This document shows positions 1 to 6,439 of a stretch of 9,232 nt of DNA, in pieces. This DNA is from Aurantibacter sp042094015. GTDB taxonomy: Bacteria; Bacteroidota; Bacteroidia; Flavobacteriales; Flavobacteriaceae. Position 1 is the stretch's first letter. The number at the start of each line of letters is the position of its first letter. The notes beneath the pieces are model-generated. The model saw nothing but the letters and a program-made list of their open reading frames with translations. It ran no database searches and had not been told where the DNA came from. The position numbers were made by a program, and so were the translations under genes. Location: the NCBI RefSeq assembly GCF_042094015.1, contig NZ_JBELDZ010000092.1, positions 1 to 9,232 of the forward strand, read 5' to 3'.

Positions 1-51
1 AGCACCTGACTCATAATCAGGTGGTCCATGGTTCGAGTCCATGTGGGACCA
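1..51 (+). tRNA. tRNA with CAT anticodon (Met or Ile2), 5' part outside window
   Basis: The anticodon arm is CCTGA (5-9), loop CTCATAA (10-16) and TCAGG (17-21), with anticodon CAT at 12-14. The variable region is 22-26. The T arm is CATGG (27-31), loop TTCGAGT (32-38) and CCATG (39-43). The acceptor 3' strand is TGGGACC (44-50) with discriminator A51. No CCA is encoded after it, since the genome continues AC then T-rich. A CAT anticodon fits elongator Met, initiator Met or lysidine-modified Ile. The D arm and 5' acceptor strand that would separate these lie before base 1. The mobile-element-like DNA downstream makes this tRNA's 3' end a candidate integration site. Confidence 0.93.
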
Positions 52-62
52 CTTTTAAAATC

Positions 63-97
63 AAGCACTTACAAATTTATTGTAGGTGCTTTTTTAT
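63..97 (+). terminator. Rho-independent terminator after the tRNA
   Basis: The stem AGCACTTACA (64-73) pairs with TGTAGGTGCT (81-90) through ten pairs including one G-U, around a seven-base loop. A63 can also pair with T91. The stem is followed by TTTTTATTTT. It lies 12 bases after the tRNA and would end its transcript. Confidence 0.85.
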
Positions 98-405
98 TTT
101 GGGTCAAGCTTTAGGTCAAGGCAAAAAGTAAAAAGTAGTCAAAGGAAGCAAACAGATTAATCAAAGTATTCACTCTGTCATTTATTTTTTAATGTATTAA
201 AATTTTTGTGATGCTTTTCAAAAAGCAAATCGAACCGAAAAAAAAGGTGGGGTCATTAAAAAAAATTCAATGCTATATTGAGTTAACATATCAGTCCATC
301 TTGCCCCTTTTCCTCTAATAATTTTGAATCTGAAAAACCTATAAAAAAGCCATAAGGGGCAGCAGTAATAAAATTGACTAAACATTAAGGTTAAAATAAA
401 CTATA

Positions 406-533
406 AACCCTTGTTATTATTGATGTTACCTAATTCTAAAAATGAAATTAGAGCTATATTTCAAAGCAAAAGTTGTTAAATGTATTTTGCCGATTTTTAG
501 GCAAAAAAAACCATTTTAAGCAAAACAAGGGTT
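406..533. repeat. Nested inverted-repeat structure with two internal hairpins
   Basis: The outer arms AACCCTTGTT (406-415) and AACAAGGGTT (524-533) are perfect 10-bp inverted repeats 108 bases apart. Between them are a 6-bp stem (430-435 with 446-451, loop of ten) and a 7-bp perfect stem TTTTGCC/GGCAAAA (485-491 with 500-506, loop of eight). The 7-bp stem is followed by As on both strands, so it does not look like a terminator. The nesting resembles a folded RNA or a plasmid-type origin more than coding DNA. Confidence 0.4.
469..482 (+). repeat. Direct repeat AAAGTTGTTAAATG, copy 1
   Basis: This 14-mer is identical to the one at 722-735, 253 bp away and in the same orientation. In an AT-rich background it could arise by chance, but both copies lie in the gene-free stretch. 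Confidence 0.4.
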
Positions 534-721
534 ATCGACCATATCTCGTTAAAAAATCGAGTTTTATTAGAATATCGCTTACCTATCAAAAAACTATAGC
601 GATACCTATTATAAAGCCATAGGAACAAATAAATCCACTTTATTTAAAACTATTGTATTTAAAGGGTGTTCAAGCTTATTTTAAGAGTGGTGCTATTCAA
701 TTTTCATTTTAATATATATTT

Positions 722-735
722 AAAGTTGTTAAATG
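722..735 (+). repeat. Direct repeat AAAGTTGTTAAATG, copy 2
   Basis: This is the second copy of the 14-mer, 80 bases before the TTG start of the downstream gene. It could be an operator or a recombination remnant. Nothing in the sequence decides between them. Confidence 0.4.
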
Positions 736-814
736 AATGCTTATTTTTTCAGCTTTGAAATACTGATTTTACCGCCTTTTTGGGTGCATCTTCTCCCTCC
801 CTCTCTTTTTTAGT

Positions 815-1978
815 TTGAAACCGCAAAAAATTATTTATTTTATGCCTAAAATTTACAGGATGAAGCCAAAAATCATAAAAGGAGTTAAAGGATATAAAAC
901 TTGTATAGCAAAATATTTAGGATTAAGTAACCTAAATATTGTTTCTACTACTTCAGATTTTCAATATTCTTTTGACGACCAAAATCACGATGCTCAAATT
1001 GAAATAATTAATAACATCGTTGAGGAAGAATACCGTATATCAAACTTTTTACAACTTTGGGATTTTATTAGTGCTAAAAATAATGATTGGAGGAATGTTA
1101 TTAAAGAAGGAATAGCAAATGAAAAAGACGAAGATAGATTAGATATATACACTTATCTAAAAGACAACTACTTTAATAAATTTGAAAAAGATTTATATAC
1201 TTTTTCTATTCATTATGATTTTGATAATGACTTTTGGCAAACTGATATATTTATAGTTGATACTCTAAATAATATTAAGCAAGAAGTAGAAAAAAATAGT
1301 GAAACAAAGAACCTTACATTTATATCAAATACTCATATAGCTATAACAGAAGGCATAAACGAAGCAAATATTATCATACAAAATGACAAGTATTTATATT
1401 TAAAAAAGTTTTTCTCAAGATTGATTTATTTTTACAAAATCGTTTATGATTATTTATATACCGATTATTCAGGTTATATTTTGAAACTAAAGTTGTCTTA
1501 TTCTAAAAAATATGGAGTTAACCATTCACTAAAAGATAGATTTAATTTTGACAAATCTCTCACAACTACTGTAGGTAAATTAGGTTTTAAACTAAACTCT
1601 GGATATGGCAGTAGAAGTAGTCTCAATAATGTTTTAGAACACTTAATAGATGGTGGGTTTATAGAAAAGACATCATTTAATATTTTTAAAAACGCATTTA
1701 ATCCAGTTTCAAACAAAGAAATTGAAACTCCGATAGAATGGAAAGGTAATATTGATGAGCTTTATTATTTTATTTCAACCTTGACAAAGAAAAAGAAAAT
1801 AATAAATGATACAGGTAAAAATTATAACAAACACATGATATATTGTAAAACCGTTTTCAGAAAAGATGGTAAAGCAATGAATAACATTACTGGCAACCAC
1901 GACAGGCCTGATAAAAAGCAAGAAATTGATACTATTATAAATCTATTTAAAAAAGAAAAAACAGCAGTACTAGGATAG
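815..1978 (+). CDS. Unrecognised protein, possibly RteC-like at the C terminus
   Basis: I do not recognise this protein with confidence. The open frame encodes 387 residues from a TTG codon. ATG codons at 842 and 860 would give 378 or 372 residues, and the ATG at 860 is attractive because MKPKIIKG begins a normal-looking N terminus. No start has a clear ribosome binding site. The protein is soluble, with no signal peptide or membrane segment. Aromatic and acidic residues are frequent at 110-150, and 200-220 is Tyr-rich. The segment near 307-323 (IEWKGNIDELYYFI, then a Lys run) resembles the 'I-W-G-x-x-x-x-L' motif near the C terminus of RteC-type proteins, which regulate excision and transfer of Bacteroides conjugative transposons. 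This resemblance is from memory and weak. The neighbours fit a mobile-element gene. The stop codon overlaps the first copy of a 14-bp direct repeat. Confidence 0.65.
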   Translation: MKPQKIIYFMPKIYRMKPKIIKGVKGYKTCIAKYLGLSNLNIVSTTSDFQYSFDDQNHDAQIEIINNIVEEEYRISNFLQLWDFISAKNNDWRNVIKEGIANEKDEDRLDIYTYLKDNYFNKFEKDLYTFSIHYDFDNDFWQTDIFIVDTLNNIKQEVEKNSETKNLTFISNTHIAITEGINEANIIIQNDKYLYLKKFFSRLIYFYKIVYDYLYTDYSGYILKLKLSYSKKYGVNHSLKDRFNFDKSLTTTVGKLGFKLNSGYGSRSSLNNVLEHLIDGGFIEKTSFNIFKNAFNPVSNKEIETPIEWKGNIDELYYFISTLTKKKKIINDTGKNYNKHMIYCKTVFRKDGKAMNNITGNHDRPDKKQEIDTIINLFKKEKTAVLG

Positions 1979-1990
1979 GTACAAGCATTT
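1977..1990 (+). repeat. Direct repeat AGGTACAAGCATTT, copy 1
   Basis: This 14-mer starts inside the TAG stop codon of the 815-1978 gene and is identical to 2045-2058. The copies are 68 bp apart, which is not a multiple of three. The pair brackets the junction between an intact gene and a frame without a start, so it may mark a duplication or deletion endpoint. Confidence 0.5.
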
Positions 1991-2034
1991 ATTCTTAAGG
2001 TTGATTTTTCTTCCTAGACTGTTATCATTATTAA

Positions 2035-2526
2035 ACCTTTTTTAAGGTACAAGCATTTTATGAGATTTATATTCCTAAATTTATACCAATAGGCAAAAGA
2101 AATGAAACCGTTTATGCCATAGGATGCCAGTTTAGAGGACTAAACAAATTCATTGATTATGCAGAATTAATCAATTTTTTAAATTTTGTTAATGACTTTT
2201 GTTTGCCTTCTTTAGAAGAAAGTGAGATTAAAAGCATCACTTTAAACATAATGGCTATTGAAAATATAGAGCCTTTACATATAAAACCTAGACGTATTTT
2301 ATTTAACCCAAAATCTAAATTAACAAAAGTTGAAAAAATAATTACCACTAATAAACTCAATGGTAAAAGACGTTCCTGTTTAACACAAACTAAAATTAAA
2401 AAGATAATAGATAACTGGAACAAAGTAGAAGATGGTAAAATGACAAATACAGCTATTGCCAAAAAACTAAACATTAATAGGGTTACTGTTGGCAGACAAT
2501 TAAAGAAGATGAGAGAAGAAGTTTAA
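2035..2526 (+). pseudogene. 5'-truncated replication protein: primase C-terminal-like segment plus HTH
   Basis: The frame is open from just after a stop (TAA, 2032-2034) to the stop at 2524-2526, giving 163 codons. The first 56 codons contain no ATG. An internal TTG at 2203 would cut through the conserved part. Residues 12-73 of the open frame include IPIGKRNETVYAIGCQFR, then an alpha-helical stretch with VNDFCLPSLEESEI. This matches the pattern of primase C-terminal (PriCT_1) domains: GxRN followed by an alanine or isoleucine helix, then N-x-x-C-x-P-x-L-x-x-x-E-(I/V). Next comes KPRRILFNPKS, typical of flavobacterial mobile-element replication proteins as I recall them. The last 28 residues (TNTAIAKKLNINRVTVGRQL) form a helix-turn-helix. 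The N-terminal catalytic part is missing, so this is probably the surviving 3' end of a replication gene. The family assignment is by eye. Confidence 0.55.
2045..2058 (+). repeat. Direct repeat AGGTACAAGCATTT, copy 2
   Basis: This copy lies a few codons inside the open frame that begins at 2035 and is read there as the codons following Phe-Phe-Lys. It matches 1977-1990 exactly. Confidence 0.5.
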
Positions 2527-2558
2527 GGCTTTTAAGGGGTGTTCCAAAACGAAAAACA

Positions 2559-3854
2559 CTAACGCTTAACAATTTCTCTAAACTGATAAAAGAAACGCTC
2601 GACAAGTCGTAAATCTTCGGTAATAATTTCTGCTGTACCTCGCATTTCTTGTTTAAAGTCTATTTCTTTGTTGTAAGATGTAATTAGTTTTGTTGGAAGC
2701 TCTACATCAACAAAATACAAACCTTCTGCATCTGGAATTAATGAAATACTTTTTACTGTTCCATTAAGTACACCAAATTCTGTGTCAGGATAGTTTTCAA
2801 GTTTGATGTTTACGGTTTGACCAACCTTGATTTTACCTGAATTTTGTGCAGGTGTTTTTAACTTGGCTATAAAAGATGAATTTTCACTTGGAATAATAAT
2901 AAACACCAAATCGCCTTGATTTACAGTTTGGTTAGTATTCCAATAATTTAGAAAAGATACTTTGCCATTGATATTAGATTTTAGGACATATAAACGTTCC
3001 CAATCTTTAATGGCTTTTTTAAGTTGGTTAAAGGATTGTATTATATTTTTAAGTAAGACCATTTCTTCTTTTATTCGGTTTATCTCTGTGCCTTTTGATG
3101 TTTTATGGGCATTACTTATACCTTCTCGCATTTGTGAAATAGAAGCTTCAAAGTTTTTGTAGTTTCGTTCTGCTTGTGCGTATTGTAATTGTTTGTTTTC
3201 ATAGTCTTGTTCAGAAATTACTCCTTTTTCAAATAAGGTTTTCTGTCGGTTTAAATCCTTTTGAGTAAACTCTAATTCTGTTTTATTAATATCTCTCTGT
3301 GATTTTAAGCTTTGTAAACGTCTATTGAGTTCAGATATGGAATATTTATTTGCTAATGCTTCATTAGAAAAAGGCTCTAATTCTTGATTGAGTTTGTATT
3401 GAATATAACTATTCTCAAATAACGCAAATTGCGATTCAATATCGCCAAGAAATAAAATAGGTAAGCTATCTATTGGAAAGCTAAAAGATTTACTATTTAC
3501 AGTTATGGTATCTATTACAGATTTAAGTTTATAAACATCTTTATAATTGGCTGTATTTTCCAAAATAGCTAATGGCGTATTGTTTTTTACTTCTTGATTA
3601 TCTTTTACTAAAATGGCGTCTATTTTACCTGTGATTTTGGCATATTCTTTTTGTGGTGGAATTTGAGTTGTTATTAATGCTTCTGAAGGAATAATATCTG
3701 GGTATTTTATAAACCAAGACATGAATAACAGCATTACAATTAAAGCCAAAAACAAGACGTTTCCCCAACGTATCATCCAATGCGGCACTTTGGTTAATAT
3801 TTCTTGCACTTCTTCACTACGAAGTTCTATATTATCTAAACTATTATTTGGCAT
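2559..3854 (-). CDS. HlyD-family membrane fusion protein of the peptide exporter
   Basis: This 431-residue periplasmic adaptor bridges the inner-membrane ABC exporter to an outer-membrane TolC-like channel. A short cytoplasmic N terminus (1-30) is followed by one membrane helix (about 32-50, NVLFLALIVMLLFMSWF). A first half-lipoyl segment lies at about 68-100 (GKIDAILVKDNQEV), a long coiled-coil hairpin at about 165-290, the returning lipoyl half at about 293-320 (GKVSFLNYWNTNQTVNQGD), and a beta-barrel region at about 325-410. Length and order are normal for HlyD proteins paired with C39 transporters. Its ATG (3852-3854) directly abuts the exporter's TAG (3855-3857), which indicates translational coupling. 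It is the last gene of the operon seen here, and no TolC gene follows. It converges on the mobile-element remnant with only 32 bases between. Confidence 0.93.
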   Translation of the reverse strand: MPNNSLDNIELRSEEVQEILTKVPHWMIRWGNVLFLALIVMLLFMSWFIKYPDIIPSEALITTQIPPQKEYAKITGKIDAILVKDNQEVKNNTPLAILENTANYKDVYKLKSVIDTITVNSKSFSFPIDSLPILFLGDIESQFALFENSYIQYKLNQELEPFSNEALANKYSISELNRRLQSLKSQRDINKTELEFTQKDLNRQKTLFEKGVISEQDYENKQLQYAQAERNYKNFEASISQMREGISNAHKTSKGTEINRIKEEMVLLKNIIQSFNQLKKAIKDWERLYVLKSNINGKVSFLNYWNTNQTVNQGDLVFIIIPSENSSFIAKLKTPAQNSGKIKVGQTVNIKLENYPDTEFGVLNGTVKSISLIPDAEGLYFVDVELPTKLITSYNKEIDFKQEMRGTAEIITEDLRLVERFFYQFREIVKR

Positions 3855-6036
3855 CTATTTTCCTAATTCTAATTGATTTTTAACCAAATTGTAATAATTT
3901 CCTTTTTGGCTTACAAGTTTTTGATGATTACCTACTTCAACAATCTTTCCTTTATCCAATACTACAATTTGATGTGCATTTTTAACTGTACTTAATCTAT
4001 GTGCAATAACAACAACAGTTTTGTTTTCAAAAAAGGTATTTAGCTTTTCCATAATAACCTTTTCGTTATTAGCATCCAATGCACTTGTAGCTTCATCAAA
4101 GAATAAGAAATTAGGATTTTTATAGACTGCTCTTGCAATTAGTAAACGTTGTTTTTGCCCTGTACTTACTCCAACACCTTCCATACCAATTTTAGTATTG
4201 TATGACAATGGTAAAGATTCTATAAATTCATTAATATTGGCAACAGCAACAGCGTNNNNNNNNNNCTACATAATCTACACCAACTGCAATATTATTAGCT
4301 ATGGTATCACTAAAAATATAACCTTCTTGCATTACAACGCCACATTGATGTCTCCAAGCTTTTTGTGATACGTGTTGTAAATTGTGGTTGTCAATTTTTA
4401 TCTGTCCACTGTTTGGGTCGTAAAACTTTAAAAGTAGTTTCATTAAAGTAGTTTTACCACTTCCACTAACCCCAACAATGGCAGTGATTTTATTAGATGG
4501 AATTTCTAAATCTAAATCTTTTAAAACTAATTGGTCAGAACCTATATATCTAAAAGACACTTTAGAGAGTTCTATATTGGCATCTAAAGGAATATCCGTT
4601 ATTTTTTCTACGTCTTGTTGTTCTTCATCTTCTTTGTTATGAATTTCAGATAAACGGTCTAATGAAATTTTAGCATCTTGTACTTCTCGAATAAAGTTTA
4701 TGAGTTGTGCTATTGGCGAGTTTAATTGACCTACTATATAACTAATAGCTAGCATTATACCTAAAGTAATATCTCCATCAATTACTAATTTCGCAGATAA
4801 GACTGTTATTAAAATATTTTTTAATTCATTAATGAAACTAGAACCTACACTTTGGTATTGTTCTAGTGCTAAACTTTCAATAGATACTTTAAATAATCGT
4901 GCTTGTACAAATTCCCAACTCCAACGTTTTTGCTTTTCGGCATTGTGAAGTTTAATCTCTTGCATCCCATTAATAAGTTCAATGACTTTACTTTGTTCTT
5001 GACTTACTTCAGAAAAACGTTTGTAATCTAAATCTCTACGTTTCTTTAAAAAAATGATTATCCAAAGAAAATATAGAAAACTACCTAAAAGAAAAATACC
5101 AAATAGTAATAAATTGTAATAGGCAAGTACCAAGCTAAATACTATTAGATTAACCATTGAGAACAAAACACTCAATGACGATGTAGTTAGAATCTGTTCA
5201 ATACGCTTATGGTCATTAATTCGCTGTAAAATATCGCCAGTCATTCGAGTATCAAAAAAGGCTATAGGTAAATTCATTAATTTAATAAAGAAATCTGAAA
5301 CTAATGATATATTGATTCTAGTACTTAAATGTAACAATATCCAACTTCTTATAACATCAATAGCTGTTCTTCCAATAAATAAGGCAATTTGTGCAAAAAG
5401 AATTAAATATATGAAATGTATGTCTTGGTTTTTAATACCAACATCTACAATACTTTGGGTAAGAAAAGGAAAGATAAGTTGAAGTAAACTAGCAGCTATT
5501 AAGCCTATGACAAGTTGCCACAGAAATTGCTTGTATTTTAAAATATAGCGTGATAAAAACTTAAACCCAAAGTCTGTTTTATCTGTATCAAAATCTGAAT
5601 CGTAAAATTTTGCTGTTGGCTCTAGTAATAGTGAAATACCTTCTTCTGTTTCTTCTGTAGCATTATTGCCAATCCAATGTTTTAAAAGTTCTTTTTTGGT
5701 ATATTTTAATAAACTATGTGCAGGGTCTGAAATATAAAAGGTGTCATTTTTTATTTTATATAAAACAGCGTAATGGTTTTTGTTCCAATGTAAAATACAA
5801 GGAAGAGGAATATTTCCTAATGCTTTTAAAGTTAGTTTAACACCAATGCTTCTAAATCCAATTTTTTCTGAAGCATCGCTCAACCCTAGTAGACTACTTC
5901 CCTCTCTTGTGGTTTCGCTAATACTTCGTAGCTTCTGTATGGATATCGTTTTTTTGTAATGTTTAGCTATAATTTTCAAACAAGTTGGACCACAGTCTTT
6001 AAAATCAGCTTGTTTATAATGAGGAAATTTGAACAT
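3855..6036 (-). CDS. C39 peptidase-containing ABC exporter (PCAT), interrupted by an assembly gap
   Basis: This bifunctional inner-membrane exporter cuts double-glycine leaders and transports the cores. The C39 peptidase spans residues 1-125, with Gln9, catalytic Cys15 (KDCGPTC), His88 (NHYAVLY) and Asp104 (SDPA) all present. Six membrane helices lie at about 170-440. The ATPase starts near 488, with Walker A GVSGSGKTT (522-530) and a Q-loop Gln570. Past the gap come the signature VSTGQKQ (bases 4169-4149), Walker B FLFFDEATSALD with Asp at 4097-4095, and an H-loop His at 4001-3999. The signature is STGQ rather than LSGGQ, as I recall for Bacteroidota homologues. The 10 Ns at 4256-4265 shift the frame, but both sides join well: GVDYV before, AVAVANINEFIESLPL after. 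About 6-8 residues are missing, giving roughly 730 in total. An in-frame TAA two codons upstream fixes the ATG at 6036. It lies 81 bases after the 80-residue peptide gene. Confidence 0.95.
4256..4265. other. Assembly gap (10 N)
   Basis: Ten Ns lie inside the exporter's ATPase domain, between the Q-loop and the signature motif. Keeping frame with the flanks (G before, AC after, on the minus strand) needs a gap length divisible by three. Homologues suggest about 18-21 bases, so 10 is a placeholder. The flank carries a short tandem GCTGTT repeat on the minus strand, which may have broken the assembly. The apparent split into two frames is therefore an artefact. Confidence 0.97.
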
Positions 6037-6083
6037 AAATTATTTAAGTCTTTTTTTGACTGTTATAAATTTTAATAATAATA

Positions 6084-6109
6084 GGCTAACCAAAAGATTC
6101 TGATTAGCC
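6084..6109 (-). terminator. Terminator after the 80-residue peptide gene
   Basis: On the minus strand GGCTAATCA (6109-6101) pairs with TGGTTAGCC (6092-6084) through eight of nine positions around an eight-base loop, followed by TATTATTATT. It lies 8 bases after the peptide stop codon and 47 bases before the exporter start. No clear promoter separates it from the exporter, so some readthrough probably feeds the export genes. Confidence 0.7.
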
Positions 6110-6117
6110 CAAAAAAA

Positions 6118-6360
6118 TTAAAGCCAAGAAGCACTTCCGCAACTAGCACAACACCAATTTCCACCATTACTAACAGCACTTAACGCATCTGCTTTGCTAA
6201 CTCCATAGTCAGTAACAGTAGTCTCGTAAGCAGTACCATCAAAATCATAAGTAATAAAAGTCGTAGTATAACCACAAGTTCCTGTACCACCATTAACACT
6301 TTCCTGTTCTTTTTTGTTTAGGACTGAAAGTCCTTCAATTTTTAAAATGTTTTTTAACAT
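6118..6360 (-). CDS. Double-glycine leader peptide precursor, 80 residues, CCxSC core
   Basis: This is a small secreted-peptide precursor. The leader (1-25) has MLKNILKIEG and then LNKKEQESVNGG, the classic C39-peptidase recognition pattern with hydrophobic spacing and Gly24-Gly25 at the cut site. The predicted core has 55 residues, acidic to neutral, rich in Thr, Ser, Gly and Tyr. Its four cysteines are Cys29, Cys70, Cys71 and Cys74, and it ends GNWCCASCGSASWL. Four Cys allow two disulfides, which fits the thioredoxin-like genes nearby. Core residues GVSKADALSAVS (53-64) align with GVSQSEAFNAAT in the sister peptide. The exporter that should process it is the next gene. No lanthionine synthetase or radical-SAM enzyme is in view. 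It could be a bacteriocin, a signal or a toxin, and the sequence does not decide. Confidence 0.92.
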   Translation of the reverse strand: MLKNILKIEGLSVLNKKEQESVNGGTGTCGYTTTFITYDFDGTAYETTVTDYGVSKADALSAVSNGGNWCCASCGSASWL

Positions 6361-6435
6361 AATTTTAAAATTTATAGTTTATATATCCTTGAACGTTTAA
6401 AGACACTCAAGGGCTGTGTCTATTCATGCATGAAT
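6273..6435 (-). repeat. 163-bp perfect direct repeat, copy A (leader plus upstream region)
   Basis: By eye this is identical base for base to 8121-8283, offset 1848. It runs from the first base of codon 30 of the 80-residue peptide, through the whole leader, to 75 bases upstream of the start codon. Identity covers third codon positions and untranslated DNA, so it is recent or kept by gene conversion. It ends 4 bases from the stop codon of the TlpA-like gene. Confidence 0.95.
6361..6435 (-). promoter_or_regulatory. Upstream control region of the 80-residue peptide gene
   Basis: Three inverted elements are packed into 49 bases. The perfect palindrome ATTCATGCATGAAT (6422-6435) extends to 16 bp here. 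A 6-bp stem AGACAC/GTGTCT (6401-6406 with 6416-6421) follows, then a 9-bp stem on the minus strand, CCTTGAGTG (6412-6404) with CGTTCAAGG (6395-6387), which includes two G-U pairs. The two stems share bases and exclude each other. TATATAAA, 22 bases after a TTG on the minus strand, is a weak match to the Bacteroidota promoter pattern TTG/TAnnTTTG. No ribosome binding site is evident before the ATG, where the sequence is pure A and T, as is usual in this phylum. Confidence 0.5.
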
Positions 6436-6439
6436 ACTA

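Larger units (their letters stand above)
98..814. other. Gene-poor region of about 700 bp, rich in inverted and direct repeats
   Basis: I see no convincing gene on either strand. There is a GGTCAAG pair (102-108 and 114-120). Inverted repeats are TGCCCCTT/AAGGGGCA (302-309 and 354-361), AACCCTTGTT/AACAAGGGTT (406-415 and 524-533) and TATCGCT/AGCGATA (573-579 and 598-604). Inside the second pair lie two hairpins, CTAATT/AATTAG (430-435 and 446-451) and TTTTGCC/GGCAAAA (485-491 and 500-506). The 14-mer AAAGTTGTTAAATG occurs at 469-482 and 722-735. A pyrimidine-rich tract occupies 789-811. The region could be a control or replication region of the element that carries the genes to its right, or an untranslated RNA. 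Its function is unknown. Confidence 0.5.

Noticed and set aside
485..506. Terminator at TTTTGCC/GGCAAAA
   Set aside because: The stem is followed by As on both strands rather than a T tract, so it is listed only as a structural repeat.
98..814. CRISPR array or insertion sequence in the repeat-rich region
   Set aside because: The repeats are short, few and irregularly spaced, and no transposase or Cas gene is present.
2157..2474. 105-residue hydrophobic minus-strand frame
   Set aside because: It is antisense to the primase-like frame. Its hydrophobicity comes from reading Lys- and Asn-rich codons in reverse.
2203..2526. Independent 107-residue gene starting at TTG 2203
   Set aside because: The same frame is open and protein-like back to 2035, and this start would split the primase-like segment. 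It is reported as part of a truncated gene.
2535..2562. Terminator for the exporter operon between HlyD and the convergent remnant
   Set aside because: Only a 5-bp stem (GTGTT/AACAC) with an 11-base loop and no T tract after it on the minus strand, which is too weak to call.
3855..4208. Separate 117-residue ATPase gene
   Set aside because: Its first codon is TTG inside ESLPLSYNT, a continuous ABC-transporter sequence. It is the 3' part of the exporter gene cut by the N gap.
4231..4255. RCCCCQY tail on the upstream exporter frame, an apparent cysteine-rich end
   Set aside because: It is the wrong frame after the 10-N placeholder. The correct frame reads AVAVANINEF.
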